A DNA stretch of 64,000 nucleotides from Nymphaea colorata (Eukaryota > Streptophyta > Magnoliopsida > Nymphaeales > Nymphaeaceae): the NCBI RefSeq assembly GCF_008831285.2, contig NC_045147.1, positions 1,758,001-1,822,000 on the forward strand. The letters are read 5' to 3'. Positions 1 through 11,224 of this stretch are shown here, piece by piece (positions within the stretch are counted from its first letter, which is position 1; each line of letters opens with the position of its first letter). The notes under the pieces were generated by a model. That model searched no databases, had not been told where the DNA came from, and saw only the letters and a list, made by a program, of their open reading frames with translations. The position numbers and the translations under genes were made by a program.

Positions 1-158
1 AACTTGCTTCTCGTTGCCACAGCGACACACTTAAATATATCCTTCATAATGATTCATCCCAAGGCAAAACAAGAGAATGATCGGGTGCTGTCTAACTGGA
101 TCTCATTTTTTGAAAAATTTTAAATAGTTTTTTCTTGTATGGATCAAATTTGTATAAG

Positions 159-160
<2 letters not shown>

Positions 161-236
<76 letters not shown>

Positions 237-237
237 A
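161..237. repeat. (TA)n microsatellite
   Basis: About 75 bp of nearly pure TA dinucleotides, with one interruption near 228. Short apparent reading frames on both strands here (runs of Tyr-Ile) are products of the repeat and not genes. Confidence 0.97.
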
Positions 238-260
238 AAGAAGACATTTGCATGAAAACA

Positions 261-281
261 TCACACACACACACACACACA
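261..281. repeat. (CA)n microsatellite
   Basis: About ten CA units, close to the TA tract at 161-237. Confidence 0.95.
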
Positions 282-283
282 TA

Positions 284-2980
284 TGTCGGATGTGGTCTGC
301 CAGATGTTGTAAGTTAACGTAGAATTAAAAATTTATTGCTAAAAAAAGTTACCATAGAAACATTAACAACTACTTAGGTTCCTTTTATAAGCAAAGGTTT
401 GTGGTGCTCATAACGATAAGCTTGTAATTTTAAGTCATCTAGCAACATCTATCCATTGAAAAATTTGGATACTCCTATATATACATATCAAATTCGGAGA
501 TCATATATGTGCTATTAGTTTCAAAAAACACACTAATAATTGGGATATTCTACTAAAGAGAAGCATGGCAATTTGTACTTGAATGTATACCACAAATTTC
601 TCTTAGGACAAGTAAAATTTGCCTTTTTTTTTAAATAAAACATCACAAAATATGCTGATGTTTTAATATATTTTTGAAAATTTTAGCTACGCATAATGAT
701 TGTTTTGAAGTCCATTATTTGATGCATTTACTTTTATCTCTAATTAAAATGTTAAATTAAATGTATGAAGATTAACTTCCAAACCATTGATGTTCCAGTT
801 GGTCAAACTCCTATCCAATGACATTGAGAGGCACATCCCATCACAAATATGCCATCTTGACTTCTAGATCTTAGTTTGATTGTCAATTTAGGTCGACAAG
901 TTCTTTGATAACTTTCTGTCTTTTCCAAATCATATACTAATATCTAATATAATTCTTGTCACTATACAAAATATGTCGGATCTATGCCACCTTGGAGAGC
1001 CAAGGACAGCACTCAAGGACATCATTAGAAAGAATCCAAATGCCCATTAAGCTCTTCTCTCTTGGTCTCTCTCCCTCGTCCTCCTTTTTCCCTCTACTAC
1101 ACCTTCTACTCTTTGAATCTTGAACCTCCCCCCACCTTTTCTCTATAATCCCTAGTCTACCTTCTGATCATCCTTCTCCTCCTCCTCCCTCACCCCCACA
1201 ATTTTTTTGCTTAAATCTTGAGTTGTCTCCTCTTTCTCTCTGCAATTAACCTACACCCCCTTCCTTCTACCCTTCCTTTATCTCTATTCTCCCTTTTGTC
1301 CACCCATCCATTTTTCTCTCAAGCTCTCTCTCGACCAAGCCCTTTGTCAACAACCCTGTGCAATGTTATGATACCTTACAGGTGTACTAACGACAATAAC
1401 TTCCTCGCGACTTGTTGATCGACTCATTTTGTTTGTCAAGAATACTTAAATCTTTACTAAATTTTAGTTGTCTTTGAAATATGCAAATTCCCAACTAGGT
1501 GACAATGGTTAAAATAAATATGGTGGCCATTGGCATATACATAGATTTGGCTTCACCATGCAACCACAACACTTTGGTAGGTTGATCATTTTATACCTAT
1601 GGATGTGGCTGCATATGGACTTGTTACAAGAGGAAATTTATTATATGTCGTGAGTTCTTTTCTAAGACAAGAAGTTGCTCTCTTAATGTTTATCTATGTT
1701 ATCTTTTGAATTTGATAATGACATACGTACCTTATTCTTTTATAACTTATATATAGCTTGTGCCACCATATCAAGTCCCTTTAGAAGGTTCTTCTTTCCA
1801 ATGTCAACTTTGCAATATTCTTGCAGCCCAAGTTCACTATATTGATAATTATTAAGTGGTCAATGAAAAACATTTAATAGCTTTTGTACTGCATTATGAG
1901 AATAAAACAAGCCATTAATTGCCATATTTTCTCCCTAATTATTTGGGGGCAACAACACTTGTACTAAGTATAGTTTTGTACATTGCCATTTTTTTGTCTA
2001 GAAATTTGGCTTTGGCAGCATGTTTCATATTTCTCATTGCTAGGAAACTTCCTATGCATATATAAAAAGTGTTCTCAATATTTTTTTCGTAAGTGTTAAT
2101 ATTTTGTGCCTTCTTATCACATGGTATCAAAATATATTTCTAAATGAGATGTTTGCGGTCATTTTTTGGTTTGCTGTAAAAAAAATTCAATATACTACAC
2201 TTTTGGTGCTTCTCAAAAGTTGTAGCAATTTTATTTGTTGCTGATAAACGAATCTAGTGAATTGCAATATAGTTCCATAAGTGAACCATAAGTGAACATT
2301 GGATTGAAAATGACTTTTGATGTTCATATGTTATAAATTTAATCAAATATGAGTGAAAAATGCAACTATATAGGTTAAAACGTAAGAAGGAAGCTACATG
2401 TGAGTCAAAGACAAAGAGCAAATCTGGTACACTTTATGCTAATGAAAGGACAATGATTCTAAAGATGATAAATAGTAGATGAAATCATTAATTTGAATGA
2501 TGTGATGCAACAGAAGATGAAGTACATTTAGATGACCAGATGAAGGATAAATAAGACTTGTTTCCAATGTTTCTAGAATAAAAATTGACAATAATGTCAA
2601 AACATTTGAGTTCTGCAATACATGCAAGGCTAGCTGGTTTTGTTACATGCATATGTGACCATAAAAGAAATTATTATGTATTAGAAATAATTTCGTTGCA
2701 ATAAAAAAACTTCAAAAAACAAAAAACACAATGAAAAAGGAATATGCAAATATGTGACGTAGTTGAAAAACATGGATTTCCATCTAACTAGATGATGAGA
2801 AAAAGAAATCTCCCACACACATTATTTATCACATATACGACCATTACTTGCATTCTCATTCAATTGTTGGATGATTTCTCACATCAGGTTGGAGAATGGA
2901 GCATGTGACATTTAATAAAAAACAATTATAGGTCATCTAAGAAAAACCCAAAACAGCCATTAAGATGAAGATTGTCAAAG
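284..2980. other. Intergenic AT-rich DNA
   Basis: No gene is supported. The stretch is AT-rich and rich in stops in all frames. It contains a pyrimidine-rich block at about 1050-1420, listed separately. The last part (about 2600-2980) may hold the 5' end of the decayed transposase that becomes recognisable from 2990. Confidence 0.7.
1050..1425 (+). repeat. Pyrimidine-rich dispersed repeat, copy 1
   Basis: A CT-rich block. Its right part (TTTTTCTCTCAAGCTCTCTC, then a CTTTG/CCTGTGCAA region) resembles the reverse complement of about 10740-10870. The two blocks therefore look like inverted copies of one degenerate repeat lying on either side of the gypsy element. The 66-codon frame at 1218-1418 is low-complexity and is not called as a gene. 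Confidence 0.4.
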
Positions 2981-2989
2981 TAAAATTAT

Positions 2990-3760
2990 GTCATGAAAAA
3001 TAGAGATGAAAATCTATATTTTTGCTATGACATTCAAGTTATTTAGCTTGGCCAAGTAAAAAACTATTTTTTGTGTAGATGCAACATGTGAAGACTAGTA
3101 TTATTTTGGAAATACACTATTATTGATATGGCATATAAGAAGAGTAAATATCAGATTTCCCTTGCTCTGTTTGCAAGTGTAACTCATTATAGCCAAAGTA
3201 CTATTTATCATGTGTTTTGATTTTCGATGATAAGAAAGAGACATTTAAATAGCTTTTTAAGTAGCTCTTTGAAGAATGACTGCATGTAATGAGTGATCAA
3301 GTCCCAATGGCATCTCTAGCTTACCAAGATTAGGCAATGAGAGCAATAATTGATGAAGTTTTCTCCAAATGTAGTGCCAAGGTGTTGCCATCACTGCATA
3401 TTTATAGAAATGCCAGCATATATTGAAAACTTATATAAACACAATCGTCAGTAACACTTGTAGAGTGTATTGTAGATTTTTAAGTTAAATACAATTAAAG
3501 AATTAAAAAATAATGCGACAAAATGATCAACGGTCATTGAATGAATTACAAATTTATGGAGGAAATATCTTCATGGGCTAAATGACATTTTAGTGATATT
3601 TTCATGTGGAAATGTCTATGACAGAATGAAGTGAAAACAAAACTAGTTATTCAAGCATTGGGTCGATATAGATATAACTTGAATGAGTTTGTTGTACAAT
3701 ATGAAAAGATAATTGATCAAGAGCTTGACTCTTCTCTATGATAAGTGACCTTGGGAAAAT
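2990..3760 (+). pseudogene. Degenerate FAR1/FRS-type MULE transposase
   Basis: No long frame is open, but successive frames give pieces in the right order for a FAR1/FRS-family (Mutator-like) transposase. A piece like the N...FYAIQ...LTNFFW segment lies at about 3010-3090. A DxxYKKSKYQISLALF-like piece, matching the family's DTTYxTNKYxxPFALF motif, lies at about 3125-3180. An AMRAIIDEVF-like piece, followed by the position of the IYRNA motif, lies at about 3330-3415. A NLNEFVVQYEKII-like piece, matching the LxEFVxQYExA segment, lies at about 3675-3720. Frameshifts and stops separate every block, so it cannot code for a working protein. FAR1/FRS proteins are either domesticated transcription factors (FHY3, FAR1) or mobile MULE transposases; the decay and gene-poor setting favour a dead transposon copy. 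No terminal inverted repeats were located. Confidence 0.6.
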
Positions 3761-5464
3761 TGTAGCAGCTGCAAGCAGGAACTAAAATCTCATACAAATT
3801 GAAAACAAGGCACCAAGTTGATTAGGGCATGTCAAACTTATTTGATGGTTTCCATTGACTTGCTTTATGTTCTTCATTTGATGAATGAAATGGGAAATCT
3901 CATTGGCTTCAAACTGTCATATTTGTTCCAATATTTAATTAATTAAACCTAGAATTAAAAGAACCATATCCAATCTCAGTGTTAGTCAATGCGACAATGA
4001 TATAAGAGGCATGGACCCATGCCAACAAAATCTATGAATTGTGACCATGTTCCTTATGCTGAAGTATGCCTCAAACCAAGGTGACATAATTTGTCTATTG
4101 ATCCTTGAGCATCATATAAGTAACTGGATATTTGTTGTATTATTGAGTAATCTAAGAATATTAACTAGTTTTCACCATGAGAATGTTGACATGTTATATC
4201 TAAATGTCTTTCTTTCTTTTCTTTTCTTTTTTTAATTTGATTAGATACGTAAAAATTTGTTCAACTTTACTACATTAAATCTCGTTTAGATATGGACAAA
4301 GGAAAATAAAGATGTAGTCTAGCACTTAGTTCACATGTGTATATAAATTGACAAATACAACTTTTTCACAATTATTTTATAAAATATTTAATGTATATAA
4401 TACAACCATGAAATCAATATTACAATTGCAAGTAAATTGCAATCTCTGGTTATGACTACAATTCTCATGGTATGCTAAGTTTTGTGACATGCTAAGAATA
4501 ATTTCTTAGTTTTTCCACTAAATCATAAGTTTCCATCATACCTATTGAAATGTCAAAAGAAAGAGATTAAAAGTAGAGAAAGATTATTTACAATAACAAA
4601 GGCTTGGCACAAGCAAAAAGTAATTAGACTATGCTCGTACATTCACTTAAATCATATATGGGGTTAAAGTTGCAAGTATCCATTAAGGAAAAAAGTACGT
4701 CATAAGTTTCATGTGAGTTGGTGCATACAACAATCATAAATGAGGCTAAGGTTTTTGCTTTTTTTTTTTGTAATTTCAAGCAACTAAGAGAGGTAACTAT
4801 TGGAAGGGAAATTATATTGCAATTGAATTTTCAAATCAGAAGCGAAGGTTCTAGAACATTAATTTCATGTGTTAATCTAGTTACATAAACTACATGCTGG
4901 ACATAGTAAATCAGTATTATCTTTTAGCTCACCAATAAAGCAGGAAAAATGACTTTAAGAAGCCCTTGGTTGCATTTAATTGCCATGACCTTTCTGCCTT
5001 TAAATTTGATAGTCACCATGCAAAGTATGCCTTAAGTTTTGTAGGACAACATTTGTATTTTTTAATTTAGGTCAACATGATCTCTCCTCCCTCCATGTAT
5101 CTAATGATTATATCAAATAGTAAATGGATTTTCTCTAACTTGATGGTTAATTGTCCTTGAAACTATTGGGACTTGATTTCTTTCCAATGAATTGATTAAA
5201 ATGTAGTCATAGTTATTTCATCAGAAAAACATGTAGAATTTTATTTTCTATTTCATTTATATGCAATAACTACACTACCAACAACTGAGTTTTTAGTATA
5301 GATTCTTTTGTTGCATCAAACAATGCAAAATGTTTCTTATATTATTCGTCCAGCTAGGGTTAACAAGTACAGGTAGAATATGAAAGACAACTTTTTTCCC
5401 ACTTCCACTAGCTCCGAAACAATATTTCTAAAATTATATTTTAGAAACATTATTTGAGCATTGT
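3761..5464. other. Intergenic AT-rich DNA
   Basis: Nothing recognisable. It may include the unrecognised tail of the FAR1/MULE relic to about 3830. It ends at the left LTR of the gypsy element. Confidence 0.6.
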
Positions 5465-5746
5465 TGTTAGCCACTGCACGACTAACAGTCAATCTAGTGC
5501 TGTACTCTACTAAACCCTTCTCAAAACCACACAAAGTCCAGCTTCTCTCACGAAATGCAATTCTTCATTAGGGTTTAATCCCCATTTAATCGTGCTTAAG
5601 TACATAAGGTGATGGGTTGGGTTAATTAAAGCCTAACTGGACCCGACTCGTTAAAAAGGAAAAACTAAACTGAAAACACAAACAAGGAATCACAGAACAA
5701 AAAATAATAAGATTAACACGCTATGAAATAACTTTGTGCCTAACAA
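5465..5746 (-). repeat. Gypsy 3' LTR (left copy)
   Basis: 282 bp, starting TGTTAG and ending CTAACA, which form a short terminal inverted repeat. It aligns along its whole length with 10073-10354. Because the element reads on the minus strand, this is its 3' LTR. Confidence 0.93.
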
Positions 5747-5930
5747 TTCCTCAAGGTGTAAAATTTGGAAAGCGTAGAGTGATGTCCTTAGCCTTTTCCC
5801 TTGTTGATGTGCTCTCATCTGTATTGTTCCACTCAATTAACCATTGAATCGATTTGGTTCCATTATGGTTGATAGTGCGAATGCTCAGTCTGCGAAAAGG
5901 GACATCTTGTGCTTGATCTTCTATAATCGG

Positions 5931-6720
5931 TTATGAAAAGAAGTCTTCCTCTGCTGGCAGTTGAGGGCAGGGTTTGAGTTTTGAAACATGGAAGACTGGG
6001 TGTAGGTTACTCCCAATAGGCAATAACAATTCGTAAGCAAGGGGACCCACTCGCTTGATGTTACGGAATGGTCCCACGTATTGGGGAGCGTGTTTGTTGC
6101 ATCCTCTGGGTTGTCGATACCCAGCGGCATGTGTACGCCTGCGTAAGTACACCCACTCACCTACATTGTACTGCTGATCACTGTGCATGCGGTTGTATTG
6201 GATAACCATACGATTGCACGCAGCAATGAGATGTGTTCGGTTGGTAACGTCAAGGCGGTTGCCCTGCAAAACAGCGTAGATACGTCTCCAGGCAGTGGTT
6301 GACAACCTCGGTTTAGCCATCGGTCTGTGGATGGTATGCCATGCTCAATTGTAGCTTTGTGCCCTGCAACTGAAATTATTCCTTCCAGAAGGCGCTAATG
6401 AAAATAGGATCTCTATCGCTGGTTATTGATTTGGGCGTTCCATGAAGTTTTTTGATATGGTCTTGAAAGGTACCGTCACTGTTTTTGTTGTGTAAGAATG
6501 TGTAAGGATGCGACAAAGGCACAAAGTGAGCATACTTGGATAAGCAGTCAACTACTACCAAAATGATGGATTTTCCTCGGGACGACGAAAGACCTTCTAT
6601 AAAATCCATTGATATATCTTCCCATATAAGTTCTGGCATTGGAAGAGGTTGAAGGAGGCATGTTGGTTTCATCGTTTCATATTTGTTCCTTTGACAAATG
6701 TCACAAATTCACACAAAATC
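5931..6720 (-). pseudogene. Gypsy integrase (core plus C-terminal domain), broken
   Basis: The minus strand carries the second half of the zinc-binding region (CDICQRNKYETMKP-like) and then LLQPLPMPELIWEDISMDFI and the VVDCLSKYAHFVPL motif of the retroviral-type integrase core (6376-6672). In another frame, 5931-6320 encodes the C-terminal part, with a YNVGEWVYLRR-type stretch and the HPVFHVSKLKP motif typical of gypsy integrases. At least one frameshift and several stops separate the two, and part of the catalytic core around 6320-6376 is lost. The product would have joined element cDNA into the host genome. Confidence 0.88.
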
Positions 6721-6957
6721 TCTTATGGCCCTTTTCATTCCGGGCTAGTAAAAGGTGGGGCGCAGCCGACAGTACGTGCCCACCATTGCTTCATGGCATG
6801 TCGCCTACTCATTGTGATAATGTTGTATCAGAGATTGTGGCAACGTGGTCTCTAGCGGAATAAATATGCATCCACTGCGATATAGGTATGGTGATTTCCA
6901 TTCATACTCATATACCTTGAGAGGGTTCGTCTCCAACTCTTCTCTAATTTTCTTTAC

Positions 6958-7419
6958 TCATGCCGCTTCACCCTGCACATGTCGAATCTCATCCCATAGG
7001 TGAGCTTGAACTTGTGAAATGGAAAGTAGGCTACTCATATGTGGTTCAAAGGCTCTAGACAGCCCATCTGCCGTTGCATTCTCTTTCCCTTTGCAATAAC
7101 AGACCTTGAAATCAAAACTCATTAACTTAAGTATCCATTTTTGAAGCGTTGGACACAAAAATGACTATTGGAGACAATGTTTAAGGCTGCAATGACCAGT
7201 CAACACTAAAAATTGTTGGCCCATAAGATAATGTTTCAACTTTAGCACGACAAGAACTATGGCTATCAACTCTCGTTCATAGGTTAACCTACTAGCAAAT
7301 GTTGGCCCCATTGCCCTGCTGAAATAAGCAATTGGATGGCTGCATTGGCTAAGAACAGCTCCTACCCATAAGTCTGATGCATCTGATTCAATGGTGAAAG
7401 GGAGCTGGAACTTGGGCAT
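6958..7419 (-). pseudogene. Gypsy RNase H domain, broken
   Basis: Two minus-strand frames (7165-7419 and 6958-7158) carry the RNase H domain that follows reverse transcriptase in Ty3-gypsy elements. The first has FTIESDASDLWVGAVLSQ, IAYFSRAMGP, the TYERELIAIV segment and TGHCSL in place of the usual TDHxSL. The second has QKWILKLMSFDFKVCYCKGK and a DGLSRA motif. The frames are separated by a stop or frameshift near 7160. Confidence 0.88.
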
Positions 7420-8220
7420 CTATAAAACCGGTGCTGCTGTTACTGCCTCCTTTAATTGTTGGAATGCCTGTTCCGCTTGAGGACTCCACGCAAATCGGCC
7501 CCTCTTTGTTAGTGTTGTGAGAGCTGCAGACACAAGACCATAATTTTTGACAAACTTGTGGTAGTAACCTGTGAGTCCAAGGAATGCGCACAGATCTCTT
7601 ATTGTTTTTGGAGTACTCCACCCTTTCACGGCTTGGACTTTTTCATGTTCCATGCTCACCTTCTCCTGGCTGATCACATGTCCTAGGTACACAATCTTGG
7701 CTGTACTGAAGACACACTTTGACAATTTAGCATACAGTTGATGTTGCTTCAGCACTATTAATACGACGCGCAGGTGTCAAATATGTTCTTGTTCATTTTT
7801 GCTGTAAATTTGTTCATTCTTGTTGTAAATCAAAATATCATCAAAGAATACCAATACAAACAGTCATAAGAAGGGACAAAGAACATCATTCTTCAGCAAT
7901 TGAAAGGTGGGGGGTGCGTTCATCAACCCAAATGGCATGACAGTGAACTTATAATGCTCGTCATGGGTTTGGAAAGCAGTTATGGGAATGTCTTCCTTCA
8001 CAATGCGGATTTGATGATAACTCGAGCACAAGTCGAGCTAGGAAAATATACATGCCTCATGTAGCTCATCTAGCAAATCTTCCACAATAGGTATCAGATA
8101 CCTATCTTTGATGGTGATGGCATTCAGCTCATGATAGTCCACATAGAAATGCCAGCTTCCGTCTTTCTTCTTGACCAATAAGGCGGGCAATGCAAAGGGG
8201 CTGCGACTTGGTTGAATCAC
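7420..8220 (-). pseudogene. Gypsy reverse transcriptase, broken
   Basis: On the minus strand, 8038-8220 encodes the start of a chromovirus-type RT (QPSRSPFALPALLVKKKDGS, then VDYHELNAITIKDRYLIPI), and 7420-7755 encodes its end (KLSKCVFSTAKIVYLGHVIS, then a VQAVKGWSTPKTIRDLCAFL stretch and GYYHKFVKNY). Between them lies the region for the YVDD catalytic motif; it is in other frames and includes a short internal duplication near 7790-7830. The product would have copied element RNA into DNA. It is not functional as it stands. Confidence 0.9.
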
Positions 8221-8693
8221 CCCTATTTTCTACATCTCCAGCACTAGTTCCTCGAGTGTTTCTCGCTACACATGACTATAGTGATATGGCCGTGATTTGA
8301 CTAGTTCTGACTCTGGTTATAACTCAATGTAGGGCTCCTGTCCTCGCACAGGCGGTAGCGCTTTAGGCGTGCTGAAAATTGGTTCAAACTTATTCAATAA
8401 TTCCTTTAGTGTTCTTATGATCCGCACTGCCTATCTATGTCAACATTGGATGGTACTTGCGCTGAGAGCAAGCGAAAAGAGACAACCGGTCCTTTCATGC
8501 AACGGGCAGTCGAGGCTTCTAGACAAGGTCATAGAGGGGTCGCTTCAAGTGTAAACGATTAGTTTGTCGATCGCCTAAACTGCATTTTCATGCTCATGAA
8601 ATCCCATACGACCTCTCCCAATTCACGCAGCCACTAAATGTCCAACACCAAATCGGCTCCTGCCATAGCCAGAATGTATAGCTGTACGAAAAA

Positions 8694-8900
8694 CTAAAGA
8701 CCCTGGATCTCCAGGGTTTCCAAGTGACACTTACCTCTGCACTTCAAGGTACTACCGTCACCGATCATGACGTCAAAAGCTGGCTGAGCCTCCATAATAC
8801 ATCCTAGAGCTCGAGCTGATTTCTCACCAATGAAATTGTGAGTTGAGCCAGTGTCAATTAGGATGCTAACTTCCTGCCACACATCTTGCCTTCCACGCGC
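8694..8900 (-). pseudogene. Gypsy aspartic protease, broken
   Basis: The minus-strand frame includes VSILIDTGSTHNFIGEKSAR, the active-site region (DTGS) of the retropepsin that cleaves gypsy Gag-Pol. It lies between gag and RT, as expected. The frame closes at 8694 before the RT begins, so the polyprotein is interrupted. Confidence 0.85.
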
Positions 8901-9417
8901 ATCAGGTGCAGAACCTCATCACCAGCAAGGGCATGCAGCAAAATTTCTGGTGTCATCCATTCCTCATTGGTTTCTGCCTCAGCGGCCACAGGAGAGTCCT
9001 CTTCAGCCTCTGGTAGGTCGTCCCCTTCTTCCACCATATACATGTGCAACCTCCTATAGTTATGCCCCGGCACCCAGGGGCGATCGCAGTGGAAACAGAT
9101 GCCCTACCGTCTCTTTTCCTTAATCTGTTCAGGCGTTAAATGTCACACGACTTGGTGAGGCACGTTCATCATCTTGCTTTTCCCTACTGTATACGGAAAA
9201 GCCTCAGTTTTTGTCAATTCATGCGGGTTGATCCTCACATCTGACCAGTTTCAGCTGATAGTCCACCTGCTTATTATGTTCAGCCATTTGTTTTTCTCCT
9301 CCACCGTGCGAGCAATTTCAAAGCAGTCTAGTAAGGAAGGGGCTTCATAGATTGGACTTCGATGCATATTTTGTCCTTAAGCGCTCCCACAAAAGCTCCA
9401 ATTAAGGCCTCGATGGG

Positions 9418-10062
9418 CTAGCCACACACCATATTTGTAAGAGCTTCAAAGTTTTCTAGGTACTCCACCACCGTTCCAGTTTGTTTAATGCTGAACAGCT
9501 CAACATTATATTCAAGATATGCCGACGGTCCAAAGCGAGACGTAATTTGCCTAACCAAGGTCTCCCAATCTGGTTTCCCTTGATGCACCAACAACCAGCG
9601 ATACCAACGTATCATTGCACCTTCAAAATACACCGCAGCTTGATTCACCCTCTGATCGCCCACGATTCCTTGGCAATCAAAGTATTGTTCCGCACGAAAC
9701 ACCCAACTCACCGGGTCGTCCCGTGTAAATCTCGAAAACTCCATCTTCGCAGGTCTCCATGCTATGCCTCCCGCTCTGTTCGCTGGCCACCCGTGTCCCC
9801 ATCGGTCATCTGATTGCTTTGGATCTGAATTAGGGGAACATTGCTGAGAGTTGTGGCACAGACTTTCACGTAATGGTGCCAACATCGCCTGTTGTTCCGC
9901 CATCATGGCCTCCAGCCGTGCGTCCACAGACGCTGATCCATCACATGTACTCGACGTTCCAGGCCACTGATCTCTGCTTCCACCTAGCTGCGATGTTGTT
10001 CCACCGCTGCGACCACATCCCTTGCTGTGATTCTCTCGGTCATGGTCGCTGCAATACTGCAC
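9418..10062 (-). pseudogene. Gypsy gag (capsid), truncated frame
   Basis: A 214-codon minus-strand frame. Its first 90 or so residues are low-complexity. The retrotransposon gag domain follows: a MEFSRFTRDDPVSWVFRAEQ-type start, the AAVYFEGAMIRWYRW segment, and FGPSAYLEYNVELFSIKQTG with VVEYLENFEAL. Gag forms the virus-like particle in which the element is copied. The zinc knuckle that should follow is not in this frame. Its start is about 10 bp from the left end of the 5' LTR, so the true start is uncertain. Confidence 0.85.
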
Positions 10063-10072
10063 TCTGACACCT

Positions 10073-10354
10073 TGTTAGTCACTGCACGACTAACAGTCAA
10101 TCCAGTGCCATCCTCTGCTAAACCCTTCTCAAAACCACACGAAGCCCAACTTCTCTCATGAAATGCAATTCTTACTTAGGGTTTAATCCTTCTTTAATCG
10201 TGCTTAAGTACATAAGGTGATGGGTTGGGTTAATAAAAGCCTAACTGGACCTGACCCATTACAAAAGGAAAGACTAAACTGAAAATGCATACAAGGAATA
10301 ACAAAACAGAAAATAATAGGAATAACACGCTATGAAATAACTTTGCGCCTAACG
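10073..10354 (-). repeat. Gypsy 5' LTR (right copy)
   Basis: Aligns with 5465-5746. It begins TGTTAG and ends CTAACG, where the other copy ends CTAACA. The primer-binding-like sequence lies immediately to the left, at about 10060-10072. Confidence 0.92.
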
Positions 10355-10699
10355 GCTGTCCAATACCCAATTAAAGAAGCAACATAGCCGAAGCTTTATG
10401 AGTTTAACAACAAATCATGTTACAACATGGACTTAAAAGTGACTGAGCTTCTCACTTAATGCTATTAGATAAGATAACCCACCTACATTAAAGCATATAT
10501 GTAAGTATTATTGATGAACAAATGAGCGACGTACTTGTGAGGGAGAAGAATGGTGATAGGGAGACTTGTGAATTGTGGCAGACGCACATATGATATGGTG
10601 AGGGCAACTTGCCCACTTAAATTGCTTATTTATGTATTAGCACATCATTAGGTGTTTACTTATTAATGTCTATGTTGGTTGGCCCATAAAAGTTTCAAT

Positions 10700-11040
10700 T
10701 TAAGTATTAGTGCATCTTAGCCAAAAAGTTCTAGCTTTACCACTATTGACAAGATTGATGCATGTTGTCCAGGAGAACGATAAACACTACTTGCACAAGG
10801 TAGTGGTTTGATGGAGAGAGAGGTTTGGTAGAGAGAGATTAAGAGAAAAATGATAGGTTGGGGGGGGGGGGGGGTGGTGAAGGTGGTCGAAGAGAGGAAC
10901 GATGGGGACGGGGTGCATGATTCATAGAGAGAAGGAAATAGGGGGCTGAAAAGGGATGCAAAGGTTAATGGGAAAAGTATTTGAGGTCCAGATGGGAAGA
11001 GAATGACAGTGAGAGAGAGTTTGACTTTTCTCATCAGATG
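10700..11040 (-). repeat. Purine-rich dispersed repeat, copy 2 (inverted)
   Basis: A GA-rich block with a run of about 15 G at 10860-10875. Its reverse complement resembles the CT-rich block at 1050-1425 around the TTTTTCTCTTAATCTCTCTC segment. The 105-codon minus-strand frame at 10717-11034 is low-complexity and is not called as a gene. Confidence 0.4.
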
Positions 11041-11224
11041 ACTTTTGTGGGTAGTGTTGATTATACTGATTTCCTATAGAACTAAACTATTGAACTCTAT
11101 ATTTGTATGTATACAAAACTATTGAAACTCTATTTGTCTTTTCCAAAGCAATTGCACAAATACAGTTGTGCAACCCTTCAAGAGGGAAAAAGTAATTCTA
11201 ATGCAAATTTTATAATTTGTAACA

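Larger units (their letters stand above)
5465..10354 (-). mobile_element. Ty3-gypsy LTR retrotransposon (chromovirus-like), degenerate
   Basis: A complete-length but inactive element of about 4.9 kb read on the minus strand, in the order 5' LTR (10073-10354), gag, protease, reverse transcriptase, RNase H, integrase, 3' LTR (5465-5746). This RT-RH-IN order defines Ty3-gypsy. Next to the 5' LTR, the minus strand reads GGTGTCAGAG, close to the initiator-Met-tRNA primer site GGTATCAGAG. The short LTRs, total length and an integrase ending in HPVFHVSKLKP point to a chromovirus, perhaps the Reina lineage (inference). Every domain is interrupted by stops or frameshifts. Comparing the LTRs by eye gives about 31 mismatches in 282 columns, so the insertion is old. 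The flanking pentamers (ATTGT and GCTGT) match at only three of five positions. Confidence 0.92.

Noticed and set aside
92-317. Short frames on both strands with Tyr-Ile repeats
   Set aside because: Translation of a (TA)n microsatellite.
1218-1418. 66-codon Ser/Pro/Leu frame
   Set aside because: Sits in the pyrimidine-rich repeat; composition only.
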